This document shows positions 47,595 through 56,252 of a DNA stretch of 64,000 bases, in pieces. The position numbers and the translations under genes are program-made. Source of the DNA: Bryobacterales bacterium (GTDB lineage Bacteria; Acidobacteriota; Terriglobia; Bryobacterales; Bryobacteraceae); NCBI GenBank assembly GCA_027452065.1, contig DAIDHC010000010.1, forward strand, positions 1-64,000, given 5' to 3'. Positions within the stretch are counted from its first letter, which is position 1; each line of letters opens with the position of its first letter. Under the pieces are notes generated by a model, which worked only from the letters and a program-made list of their open reading frames with translations, searched no databases and was not told the origin of the DNA.

Positions 47595-47600
47595 TATAAT
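47595..47600 (+). promoter_or_regulatory. -10 element 9 nt upstream of lipoprotein ATG
   Basis: TATAAT-cttggattc-ATG. Confidence 0.5.
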
Positions 47601-47609
47601 CTTGGATTC

Positions 47610-48041
47610 ATGCGGCAAACTTTTGGATTCCTGCTCGTCGCCATCCTCCTCACCGGCTGTTCGTCCTCCTCCGACGCGCCAAAGCCCAAAGCGAACACCG
47701 CTCTGGTCACCGCCTCCAATCCCAATAACCCCGTTGCCAAGTTCATTGAGCTCGTCGGCTTCCGCATCGCCGAGAAGGGCCCCGGCAAGCTCGCCATCAC
47801 CTTCGGTGTCGTCAACCACTCCGATGCTGACATCGGCGATCTCGGCCTCAATGTAAATATCCGCACCACGGCCTCGAAGCCCGATGACCCGCCTTTGTTC
47901 TCCTTCGCCGCCAAAGTCCCCTCGATCGGCCCCAACGAGCTTAAGGACGTCACCGTCGAGACTTCGACCAAGCTCCGCGTCTATGAGGTCCCGGACTGGC
48001 AATTCCTCAAGGCCGATTTCTCCGTCACCTCGCCTCAATAA
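47610..48041 (+). CDS. small lipoprotein
   Basis: 143 aa [26 protein letters not shown]: lipobox LTGC. Hidden in the track inside the spurious ORF 46203..48041. Confidence 0.82.
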   Translation: MRQTFGFLLVAILLTGCSSSSDAPKPKANTALVTASNPNNPVAKFIELVGFRIAEKGPGKLAITFGVVNHSDADIGDLGLNVNIRTTASKPDDPPLFSFAAKVPSIGPNELKDVTVETSTKLRVYEVPDWQFLKADFSVTSPQ

Positions 48042-48280
48042 GCCGGCTCCTGCCTCCGGCACTCCACGCGGCCAGTGTTTTCTGGCGGCGCGGGCCGTTC
48101 GATGTTGTTATCCTGAAGTCTGGTAGGGGGCTGTCGCTCGCCGATTCCCGTGGTCTGCCGGTTCAGTCATGGTTCTGTGTGTCTCAATCCTGTGGCGAAA
48201 AGAAACTGCAATTGCGCGCCCCGGTTCCTGAATTAATGAGGTTTCCGATGTGGCACTCCAACTGCACATTCGCGCCACCA

Positions 48281-48319
48281 GGAGAAACACTCTCCCGGCC
48301 GCCAGGCCCGCGCGGCCGG
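48281..48319 (+). other. two adjacent hairpins in the 5' region of the TIGR03437-like gene
   Basis: GGAGA-aacac-TCTCC, then CCGGCCGC-caggcccgc-GCGGCCGG (8 bp perfect stem); they share base 48295. Confidence 0.45.
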
Positions 48320-48417
48320 CTCGCCCCACATTCGCACATCGGACGTCGGCAACCGCGCCGCCGCCGCGAATGTATCCGGGGAACAGCTCGCACATTTTTG
48401 AGGAGATATTGATTTTT

Positions 48418-50166
48418 ATGAACTTCAGAGCTTTGCTGCTGGGCACGGTCCTGGCTCTCGGAAGCACCGCCGCGCTCAGCGCCGCGCCCCAATTGCGCCT
48501 CACCTCATCGGCTCTCGGACCGTACGTCGTCGCCGCGGGCTCCAATCTCAATAATGGTCAGGCCGTCGTCGTCAACGCCGCCAACATCGGCTCCGGTTCC
48601 CTCAGTCTTCAGGTCTCCTCCTCGGTCACCTGGCTGTCGGCCACCGTCGGCGCCGCTCAATCCTGCACCGTTTTCAAAACCTGCTACCCCATCAGCATCA
48701 CCGGCCAGACTTCTTCGCTCGCCGCCGGAACATACACCGGCCTCATCACCGTCAACGACCCCAACGCCGTCGACGCGCCACAGTCCATCAGCGTCACCGT
48801 GCAGGTCGGCTCAGACGTGCCGAGTTCGCTCCAGTTCTATCTCGCCCCCGGCGGCACGGCGACCTCCTCGTTCACCACGTCGAGCGCCGTCACCGCCACC
48901 TCCTCCGCCTCCTGGCTTTCGGTCGGGCTGCAAGGTACGGGAACGTACAACTTCGCTGTTCCCTACAAAGTCACCGCCACCGCCGCCTCCAACATGGCGG
49001 CGAACACATATAACGGCACATTTACCCTGGCCGGCTCTAAGCTCGCCGATGACAATAAGACGGTCAACGTCACTCTCCAGGTCACATCTTCGCCCATCGC
49101 CCAGCCCAGCGCTTCCGAGATCGATCTGAAACTTGCCGCCAACAGCATCAAGCAGACCGTGCCGGTGAGCATCGCGAACTCCGGCATGGGCACGCTCACC
49201 GTCAGCAGTGCCACCGCCACAGCCGCCAGCAACGGAACCTGGCTCACCGCCACCAACAACGGAAATGTCGTTTCCGTCGTCGCTGACCCCACCAATCTTT
49301 CGCCCGGCCCCTACACCGGCACGGTGACGGTGAAATCGAATGCCGTCAATTCCGTCACCATCTCCGTCAACCTCACTGTCGTCGCCCAAAGCGCGCCGCT
49401 GGCCAACTTCCAGGGTGTCGTCAACAATGCCACGTTCGTGCCCGGCGAAAAGGTCGCCCCCGGCGATATCATCGCTATCTTCGGCGAACAGTTCCTTTAC
49501 AGCGACAGCCCGCTCTACGCCTCGGCCACTCCGCTGCCGACCAGCCTCGGCGGCTCTTCCGCCACCCAGGTGCTGGTCAACGGCCAGCCCGCCCCGCTCT
49601 ACTTTGCCAGCTACAACCAGATCGATTTCCAGATGCCCTACGAGACCCAGGCCGGTCAGGCCGTGATCCAGGTCGTCCGCGCAGGCCAGACCGGCAATAG
49701 CATCGCGGTCGAGGTTGCAAAAAATCAGCCGCGCATTCTCCCCTTCGCCTACGGCAACTACGGCATCATCCAGAACGCCACCCAATCGGGCTTCGCGGTT
49801 TCTCAGGCCGCGGCCACCGCTCTCGGCCTTCCGGTCGCCCATCCGGCCAAGGCGGGCACCGATTATCTCACCATCTACGCTATCGGCCTCGGCCCCACAT
49901 CGCCCGCCGCGGTCACCGGCGCTGCCGCCTCCGGGACAGTCCTCTCCCATGTTTCTCTTGCCACCAGCGTCGTCTTCTCCGCCAACAATCCTTTCGCCAC
50001 CTCCGTCACGGCAACGCCCAGCTTCGCCGGGCTCGCGCCCAACTTCGTCGGACTCTACCAGGTGAACGTCCAGGTCCCCGCCAACTCGCCCAAAGGCGAC
50101 AGCGTGCCCCTGTATCTGGTGAACGGCGGCGTCCTCAGCAACATCGTCAACATCGCCGTCCAGTGA
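48418..50166 (+). CDS. secreted protein with BACON-like repeats and TIGR03437 (Solibacter-type) C-terminal domain
   Basis: MNFRALLLGTVLALGSTAALSAA signal; C-terminal NNATFVPGEKVAPGDIIAIFGEQF...VLVNGQPAPLYFASYNQIDFQMPYET...NVQVPANSPKGDSVPLYLVNGG. AGGAG at 48401. Confidence 0.85.
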   Translation: MNFRALLLGTVLALGSTAALSAAPQLRLTSSALGPYVVAAGSNLNNGQAVVVNAANIGSGSLSLQVSSSVTWLSATVGAAQSCTVFKTCYPISITGQTSSLAAGTYTGLITVNDPNAVDAPQSISVTVQVGSDVPSSLQFYLAPGGTATSSFTTSSAVTATSSASWLSVGLQGTGTYNFAVPYKVTATAASNMAANTYNGTFTLAGSKLADDNKTVNVTLQVTSSPIAQPSASEIDLKLAANSIKQTVPVSIANSGMGTLTVSSATATAASNGTWLTATNNGNVVSVVADPTNLSPGPYTGTVTVKSNAVNSVTISVNLTVVAQSAPLANFQGVVNNATFVPGEKVAPGDIIAIFGEQFLYSDSPLYASATPLPTSLGGSSATQVLVNGQPAPLYFASYNQIDFQMPYETQAGQAVIQVVRAGQTGNSIAVEVAKNQPRILPFAYGNYGIIQNATQSGFAVSQAAATALGLPVAHPAKAGTDYLTIYAIGLGPTSPAAVTGAAASGTVLSHVSLATSVVFSANNPFATSVTATPSFAGLAPNFVGLYQVNVQVPANSPKGDSVPLYLVNGGVLSNIVNIAVQ

Positions 50167-51332
50167 CCCAGCGTCTTTACTACGACGACAGCTACCTGCG
50201 CCGGTTCGAGGCTCGTGTCCTCGGCACGAGTCCCGACCGCCGCCTGGTTTACCTCGACCGCACGGCCTTCTACCCCACGTCCGGCGGCCAGCCGCACGAC
50301 CTCGGAACCCTCGCCTCACAACCCGTCCTCGACGTCTCCGATGAGGACGGCGGCATCGCCCATCAACTCGAAACCCCGCTGCCCGAAGGCGCCGAATCCG
50401 GCCCCGTCGCCGGCCTGCTGGACTGGACCCGCCGCTTCGATCACATGCAGCAGCACACCGGCCAGCATCTGCTTTCCGCCGTTTTTCTTCGTGATCTCGG
50501 CGCCGAAACCGTTAGCTTCCATCTGGGCGCCGAATCCAGCACCATCGATCTCGCCGCTCCCCTGCCCGACGCGGCATCGCTGGTCCGCCTCGAGCGCGCC
50601 GCCAACGCCATTGTCTTCGAGAACCGGCCCGTCGCCGTCACCTACGCCGACTCCTCCGAGCCGCTCAACCTCCGCAAGCCTTCGGCCCGCGCCGGCGCCA
50701 TCCGCATCGTCGAAATCGACTCACTCGATCGCAGCGCCTGCGGCGGCACCCACGTCAAGGCAACCGGCGAAATCGGACCCATTCTTCTCCGCAAGATCGA
50801 AAAGATCCGCAACAACGTTCGCGTCGAATTCCTCTGTGGCTTCCGCGCCGTCGACGCCGCCCGCCGCGATTTCGACGAGCTATCCTCTGTCGCCCGCTTC
50901 TTCTCCGCTCCCCGCGAGCAGGTCCTCGCCTTGGCCGAAGCCCAGCGCGCCCGCCTCGAAGACGCCGAGAAAACGCGCCGCCGCCTCGGCGCTGAGCTGG
51001 CCACTCTCCAAGGCCTCCGCGCCTACGACGAAACTCCGCCCGATCCCTCCGGCCTTCGCTGCCGTGTCGTCCGCCTCGGTTCGCTCAACGACGAAGTCCG
51101 CGCGGAAGCACAGAGCTTCACCAGCCGCCCCGGGGCGTGGTTTCTCGCCCTCGGCTCCCGCCCGCCCGCCGTTCTTCTGGCTGTCTCCGCCGACGTTCCT
51201 TCCGCCGGTCCCCGCCTGCAGTCTGTCCTGTCCGGCTTGGGCGGCCGCGGCGGCGGCAGCGCCCGCCTGGCCCAGGGCAGCCTCCCCAACGAGTCTCTTC
51301 TCGCCGAAGCCGAGCGTCTCCTGCTACCCTGA
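50163..51332 (+). CDS. alanyl-tRNA editing protein (AlaX-L-like, with DHHA1-like C-terminus)
   Basis: FYPTSGGQPHDLG, HMQQHTGQHLLSA (HxxxH), SACGGTHVKATGEIGPI (CxxxH). GTGA overlap with upstream stop. Confidence 0.93.
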   Translation: MTQRLYYDDSYLRRFEARVLGTSPDRRLVYLDRTAFYPTSGGQPHDLGTLASQPVLDVSDEDGGIAHQLETPLPEGAESGPVAGLLDWTRRFDHMQQHTGQHLLSAVFLRDLGAETVSFHLGAESSTIDLAAPLPDAASLVRLERAANAIVFENRPVAVTYADSSEPLNLRKPSARAGAIRIVEIDSLDRSACGGTHVKATGEIGPILLRKIEKIRNNVRVEFLCGFRAVDAARRDFDELSSVARFFSAPREQVLALAEAQRARLEDAEKTRRRLGAELATLQGLRAYDETPPDPSGLRCRVVRLGSLNDEVRAEAQSFTSRPGAWFLALGSRPPAVLLAVSADVPSAGPRLQSVLSGLGGRGGGSARLAQGSLPNESLLAEAERLLLP

Positions 51333-51343
51333 TTGGGAACCAG

Positions 51344-54250
51344 ATGCCGCACGGCTCCCGACGCGCTTTCTGCGCCCAGGTTGGACTCGGTCTCACGCTC
51401 TCGCGCCGCCTCGGCGCTGCGCCACCTCCAATAATTACGCTCGACTCCGTCCGTTCCGCCCCGCCGCGCCTTTCCGCCTCCAACGCCTCCGCGCTCAAGC
51501 TCACCCGCCCCTGGAACGGCAATCTCTGCCGCCCCACTCTCACCAACACCGGCACCACTCCGGTCCGCGTCCGCGAGGTGGTTCTCTTCTCCATCGAACA
51601 TGCCCTGCCTCCGGAGACCGGCCTCTACGGCGAGAGCTTCCAGATGCTGTCCCAAACGTCGGGCACGCTCGGCCGCCCGATTGATCTCGGCATGTCCGAG
51701 CGCCGCCACTACCGCATTCCCCAACCGGACGACGCCCTCGCGCTCACCGGCCTGCTCGCTCTTTCCCCTCCTTCCCATCCCGTCGCTGCCCTGGCCTTCA
51801 CCTCCTGCCGCCGTTTCGCCGGCCGCTTCTACCTCCGTCCCGGCTCCGTCGAGGTCGTCATCGACACCGAGAACCTGTCGATCAATCCCGGCGAAACCTG
51901 GCCTCTCGAAGAATTTTCCTTTTTCGACGGCCCATCCCTTTCCGCCCTCCTCGACCGTCTCGCCGCGCGCATCGTCGAAAATCATCCCACGAAGCTTTTT
52001 CCGTCCCCGCCCGCCGGCTGGTGCTCCTGGTATTGCTTCGGTCCCCGCGTCACCGCCCGCGAGGTGCGCGAAAATCTCGACGCCATCGCCGCCCACATGC
52101 CCTCCCTGCGTTACGTCCAACTCGATGACGGCTACCAGCGCGCCATGGGAGACTGGCTCGAAACCGGCGACGCTTTCGGCGGCGGCATCCTCAGCCTCCT
52201 TCAGGACATTCGCCGCCGCGGCTTCGAGCCCGCCATCTGGGTCGCACCCTTCATCGCCGAGGCCGGCTCCCATCTGTTCCAGAATCATCCCGACTGGTTT
52301 GTCCGCGACGACGCCGGCCGCCCGCTCTCCTCCGATCGTGTCAGCTTCGGCGGCTGGCGCCGCGGCCCCTGGTACAGCCTCGACGGCACCCACCCCGAAG
52401 CCCGCCTCCACATCGAGTCCGTCTTCCGCACGATGCGCCGCGACTGGGGCTGCACCTACTTCAAGCTCGACGCCAATTTCTGGGGAGCCATTCACGGCGG
52501 CCGCTTCCACGACCCCAACGCCACCCGTATCCAGGCCTACCGCCTCGGCATGGAGGCCGTCCGCCGCGGCGCCGGCGACGCCTTCCTGCTCGGCTGCAAC
52601 CACCCCATCTGGGCGTCCTTCGGCCTCATTGACGGCTCTCGCTCCTCCAACGACATCTCGCGAGAATGGCAGGCCATCCGCTCGGTCGCCCGCCAAGCCC
52701 TCGCCCGCAACTGGCAGAATGGCCGCCTCTGGTGGAACGATCCCGACGCCGTCGTTCTCACGGGCGCCCTCACCGGGGACGAAATTCGCTTCCACGCTAC
52801 CGCGGTCTACGCCTCCGGCGGCCTCATCCTCTCCGGTGACGACCTCTCCCAGCTCAGCGCCGGGCGCTTCGCCATGCTTGCCAAGCTCCTCCCGCCCGCT
52901 GCCCATGCCGCCGCCTTCGACGATCTCTCGCTCCGTTCTGGTTTCGTGGATCTCCCGGGAACCCGCATGGCTTGCCTGTTCAACTGGGATGATGCCCCCT
53001 CGCCGGCCACCATCCGCCTCGAACGTCCCGCCGAAATCTCCGACTTCTGGACCGGCCAGTCCCTCGGCCGCCACCAAGGCGAATTCAACGTCGGCGAGAT
53101 GCCGCCCCGCTCCGCGCGCCTCCTGGCCTGCCGCGCTCCCGCCCTCGCCTTCGATGTTGCCGCCTTCGATCGGCGCCGCGTTCTCGATGCCGCCGCCCGC
53201 TTTCTCGCCGACCCACCGGTCACCATCACCGCCGCCACCTCGTCGCGCAGCGCCGGCGGGCGCCACGATTTCTTCTCCGAGGGCGATTACTGGTGGCCCG
53301 ATCCCGCCGGCCCCCAGGCGCCCTATGTCCGCCGCGACGGTTTGTCCAATCCGGCTAATTTCAATAGCCATCGCGAATTCCTCATGCGTTTCAGCGTCCG
53401 TATGCCGGCCCTCGCCGCCGCCTGGAAACTCACTTCCGATCTCCGCTACGCCCGCCATGCCGCCGCCCATGCCCGTGCCTGGTTTCTCGCTCCCGAAACG
53501 CGCATGAATCCCAGCCTCGAATTTGCCCAGGCCATTCACGGCCGCGTCACCGGCCGCGGCACCGGCATCATCGACACTATTCACCTGGTCGAGGTTGTTC
53601 AGGCGCTCCGCGTCATCGAGCCCTCCGGCGCTCTCTCGCCGGAAGAAATGCGTGGCATCCGCATCTGGTTTACCGATTACCTCAACTGGCTGACAAGCTC
53701 TCCCCACGGCATCGAAGAACGCGAGGCGAAGAACAACCACGCCTCATGCTGGGTGATGCAGGCCGCCTGTTTCGCCCGCTTCACAGGTAATGACACCGTT
53801 ACCGGCTACTGCGCAGACCGCTTCCGCACCGTCCTTCTGCCCAACCAGATGGCCCCCGGCGGCAGCTTCCCGCTCGAGCTCCGCCGCACCAAACCCTATG
53901 GCTATTCGCTGTTCAACCTCGAAGCCCTGGCCGCCGTCTGCCGCATTCTTTCTATTCCGGGCGATTCGCTGTGGGAGTTTCAGTTGTACGACGGCCGCTC
54001 GCTCCGCCGCGGCGTCGAATACATGCTCCCCTTCATCTCCGACAAGCGCCGCTGGCCTCTGCAGCCCGATGTAATGTATTTCGACGACTGGCCCATGCGC
54101 CAGTCCAGCCTTCTGTTCGCCGCCGAAGCTTACGGCGACCGAAGCTATCTCGATGTCTGGAAGAAGCTGCCCGCCGATTCGAGCGTCAACGAGGTCACTC
54201 GCAATTTCTTCCTCCGTCAGCCCGTCCTCTGGGAAGGCGAATGGTCGTAG
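51344..54250 (+). CDS. GH36-like alpha-galactosidase fused to alginate-lyase-like (PF05426/PL38-type) domain
   Basis: One 968 aa frame. N-half: GWCSWYCFGPRVTAREVRENLDAIAAHMPSLRYVQLDDGYQ, CTYFKLDANFWG, DGSRSSNDISREW. C-half: GDYWWPDPAGPQAPYVRRDGLSNP, EAKNNHASCWVMQAACFARFTG, GGSFPLELRRTKPYGYSLFNLEAL. Confidence 0.82.
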   Translation: MPHGSRRAFCAQVGLGLTLSRRLGAAPPPIITLDSVRSAPPRLSASNASALKLTRPWNGNLCRPTLTNTGTTPVRVREVVLFSIEHALPPETGLYGESFQMLSQTSGTLGRPIDLGMSERRHYRIPQPDDALALTGLLALSPPSHPVAALAFTSCRRFAGRFYLRPGSVEVVIDTENLSINPGETWPLEEFSFFDGPSLSALLDRLAARIVENHPTKLFPSPPAGWCSWYCFGPRVTAREVRENLDAIAAHMPSLRYVQLDDGYQRAMGDWLETGDAFGGGILSLLQDIRRRGFEPAIWVAPFIAEAGSHLFQNHPDWFVRDDAGRPLSSDRVSFGGWRRGPWYSLDGTHPEARLHIESVFRTMRRDWGCTYFKLDANFWGAIHGGRFHDPNATRIQAYRLGMEAVRRGAGDAFLLGCNHPIWASFGLIDGSRSSNDISREWQAIRSVARQALARNWQNGRLWWNDPDAVVLTGALTGDEIRFHATAVYASGGLILSGDDLSQLSAGRFAMLAKLLPPAAHAAAFDDLSLRSGFVDLPGTRMACLFNWDDAPSPATIRLERPAEISDFWTGQSLGRHQGEFNVGEMPPRSARLLACRAPALAFDVAAFDRRRVLDAAARFLADPPVTITAATSSRSAGGRHDFFSEGDYWWPDPAGPQAPYVRRDGLSNPANFNSHREFLMRFSVRMPALAAAWKLTSDLRYARHAAAHARAWFLAPETRMNPSLEFAQAIHGRVTGRGTGIIDTIHLVEVVQALRVIEPSGALSPEEMRGIRIWFTDYLNWLTSSPHGIEEREAKNNHASCWVMQAACFARFTGNDTVTGYCADRFRTVLLPNQMAPGGSFPLELRRTKPYGYSLFNLEALAAVCRILSIPGDSLWEFQLYDGRSLRRGVEYMLPFISDKRRWPLQPDVMYFDDWPMRQSSLLFAAEAYGDRSYLDVWKKLPADSSVNEVTRNFFLRQPVLWEGEWS

Positions 54251-54278
54251 CTATCGCGCCCCGGCCACCAGTGTGCTC

Positions 54279-55091
54279 TCACACAAATTCCTCGTAGCGC
54301 TGCCGTACCCGGGCCGCAGTTTCCACCGGCGGCGCGTTCCAGATCGATTCGTTGAAAATCTCCACCTCGATCGCTCCGTCGTAGCCCGCCGCTTCCACTG
54401 CTTGGCGGATTCTCCGCAGCTCGATGCACCCGTCCCCCATCATGCCCCGGCCCATCAGTATGTCCGGCAGCGGTACGATCCAGTCCGACACATGGAACCC
54501 CACGATACGGCCCCGGGCCCGCTCGATCTCCGCGTAAAGCTCCGGATCCCACCAAACATGGTACGCGTCGATCACTACCCCGACCTCGTCGCCGAATTGC
54601 CGGGCAATGCCGTTCGCCTCACCCAGGGTCACAATCACGGATCGGTCTGCCGCAAACATCGGATGCAGCGGTTCGATTCCCAGCTTTACCCCCAGCCGCT
54701 TCGCCTCCGGCGCCAGCTCTGCAATTGCATCCTCCACCATTCGCCGCGCCCCGTCCAGATCCCGGTCCGGCGCCGCCCCGCATACCAACACCAATACTCC
54801 CGCGCCCAGCCCCGCCGCCTGCTCCAGCGCCACCAGGTTATCGGCAATCCGCTCCCGCCGTTCCTCCGCCGTCGCCGCCGGAAACAACCCGCCCCGGCAG
54901 AGGCTCGATACCCGCAGCCCCGCCTCGCGGATCAGCCGCGCGTCCCTCCGTACGTCGCCCGCCGCCAGCTTGTGCCGCCACGGTGCAATCCATCCGATGC
55001 CCGCGGCATTGCACGCCTCCACCGCCTGCTGGAGCGTCGCGTGCCCCGACGTGATCTGGTTAAAGCTCAGCTTCGCTAAGCCGGCCTCCAT
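54279..55091 (-). CDS. sugar phosphate isomerase/epimerase-like TIM barrel
   Basis: MEAGLAKLSFNQITSGHATLQQAVEACNAAGIGWIAPWRHKL..., LGIEPLHPMFAADRSVIV, VVIDAYHVWWDPEL, AIEVEIFNES. Start/stop overlap (TGATG) with upstream gene. Confidence 0.88.
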   Translation of the reverse strand: MEAGLAKLSFNQITSGHATLQQAVEACNAAGIGWIAPWRHKLAAGDVRRDARLIREAGLRVSSLCRGGLFPAATAEERRERIADNLVALEQAAGLGAGVLVLVCGAAPDRDLDGARRMVEDAIAELAPEAKRLGVKLGIEPLHPMFAADRSVIVTLGEANGIARQFGDEVGVVIDAYHVWWDPELYAEIERARGRIVGFHVSDWIVPLPDILMGRGMMGDGCIELRRIRQAVEAAGYDGAIEVEIFNESIWNAPPVETAARVRQRYEEFV

Positions 55092-56248
55092 CAATCGATG
55101 CCTCCCAGCGCCAGCACGTACTTCATCCGCTGCGCCGCCATCTCCGCATCCCGGATCAGCCCCGCGCCATCCGCCAGCACGAACAGGTCGGCCAGATGCG
55201 GCAGCGACCGCCATCCCTCCTGCGCCCCCAGCATCCGGAAATGTCTCTGGTGCCCGTTCAGGTATGCCAGAAACACCACGCCCGTCTTGTAAGCGTAAGT
55301 CGGCGCCTGGAAAATGTGCCGCGACAGTGGGATCGTCGGTTTCAACAATTCCCTGTATCGCTCGCTGTCGCCCCCATCGAGCGCCCGCAGCGCCGCCGCC
55401 GCCACCGGCGCGATCGCGTCGAAGATCCCCAGCAGCGCGTCGCTGTGCCCACGCTCGTCGCCCAGAATCAGCTCATCGTAATGAAAGTCGTCGCCGGTGT
55501 ACATCCTCACCCCGGCCGGCAGTCTCCGCCGCATCTCAATCTCCCGCCCCTTGTCGAGCAGCGAGATCTTGATCCCGTCCACCTTGGCTCTGTTCTCGGT
55601 GATGATCCCCAGACACACATCCATCGCCAGCGCCGGATCCCGGCTCCCCCAGTAGCCGCCCAGCAGCGGATCGAACATTTCTCCCAGCCAGTGCAGGATC
55701 GCCGGCCGCCGCAGTTCTCCCAGCACCGTCCCGTAAATCCGCGCGTAATCCTCCGGCCCCCGCGCGCACGCCGCCAGCGCCCGGCTCGCCATCACGATCG
55801 CCTGCGCCCCCAGCGAATCGGCGAATTCGCACTGTTCCCGGTACGCCGCCAGTACCTGCTCCAGGTTCGCTCCCGCCGGCGCTGCAAGCTGGTCCGTTCC
55901 CACGCCGTAGGCGATTCGCCCGCCTCCGCTCTCGGCCACCGACCGCCGCATCAGCTCCCGCGCCTGCTCATAGCTCAGCCCCCCGCCGCGCTGCGCCGTG
56001 TCCATCGCCTCGGCTATCGCAAATCCCTGCTTCCACAGGTACCGCCGGTAGGCCAGCGTCGCATCCCAGTCGATCGCCGCTCCGCACAACGGATCTCCCG
56101 CCGCCAATGGATCCACCACCACGTGCGCCGCTGCGAACGCAACCCGGCTGGTGAACGGCGCCGGAGCCGTCTCCCATCCCCGGTTCTCCCTCATCCGGTA
56201 CTCTTTCACCCGGCCTCCACCCACCGGCAGCGTCACCGAAATCGCCAC
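55091..56248 (-). CDS. dihydrodipicolinate-synthase-like / DUF993 family protein
   Basis: VAFAAAHVVVDPLAAGDP, SLGAQAIVMASRALA, KVDGIKISLLDKGREIEMRRRLPAGVRMYTGDDFHYDELILGD (Schiff-base Lys candidate in KISLLD). GTG start at 56248. Confidence 0.8.
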   Translation of the reverse strand: MAISVTLPVGGGRVKEYRMRENRGWETAPAPFTSRVAFAAAHVVVDPLAAGDPLCGAAIDWDATLAYRRYLWKQGFAIAEAMDTAQRGGGLSYEQARELMRRSVAESGGGRIAYGVGTDQLAAPAGANLEQVLAAYREQCEFADSLGAQAIVMASRALAACARGPEDYARIYGTVLGELRRPAILHWLGEMFDPLLGGYWGSRDPALAMDVCLGIITENRAKVDGIKISLLDKGREIEMRRRLPAGVRMYTGDDFHYDELILGDERGHSDALLGIFDAIAPVAAAALRALDGGDSERYRELLKPTIPLSRHIFQAPTYAYKTGVVFLAYLNGHQRHFRMLGAQEGWRSLPHLADLFVLADGAGLIRDAEMAAQRMKYVLALGGID

Positions 56249-56252
56249 GTCC

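Noticed and set aside
46203-47609. N-terminal part of 612 aa ORF 46203..48041
   Set aside because: Out-of-frame reading of adenosine deaminase and antisense of cysE; only the C-terminal lipoprotein from 47610 is credible.
51600-53507. 635 aa plus-strand ORF inside the GH36 fusion
   Set aside because: Alternate frame made of S/P/A/R runs; the true frame has recognisable GH36 and lyase motifs.
51023-53740. 905 aa minus-strand ORF opposite AlaX and the GH36 fusion
   Set aside because: Low-complexity G/A/E/R-rich translation with no domain-like motif; a shadow of strong C-ending codon bias in plus-strand genes with clear catalytic motifs.
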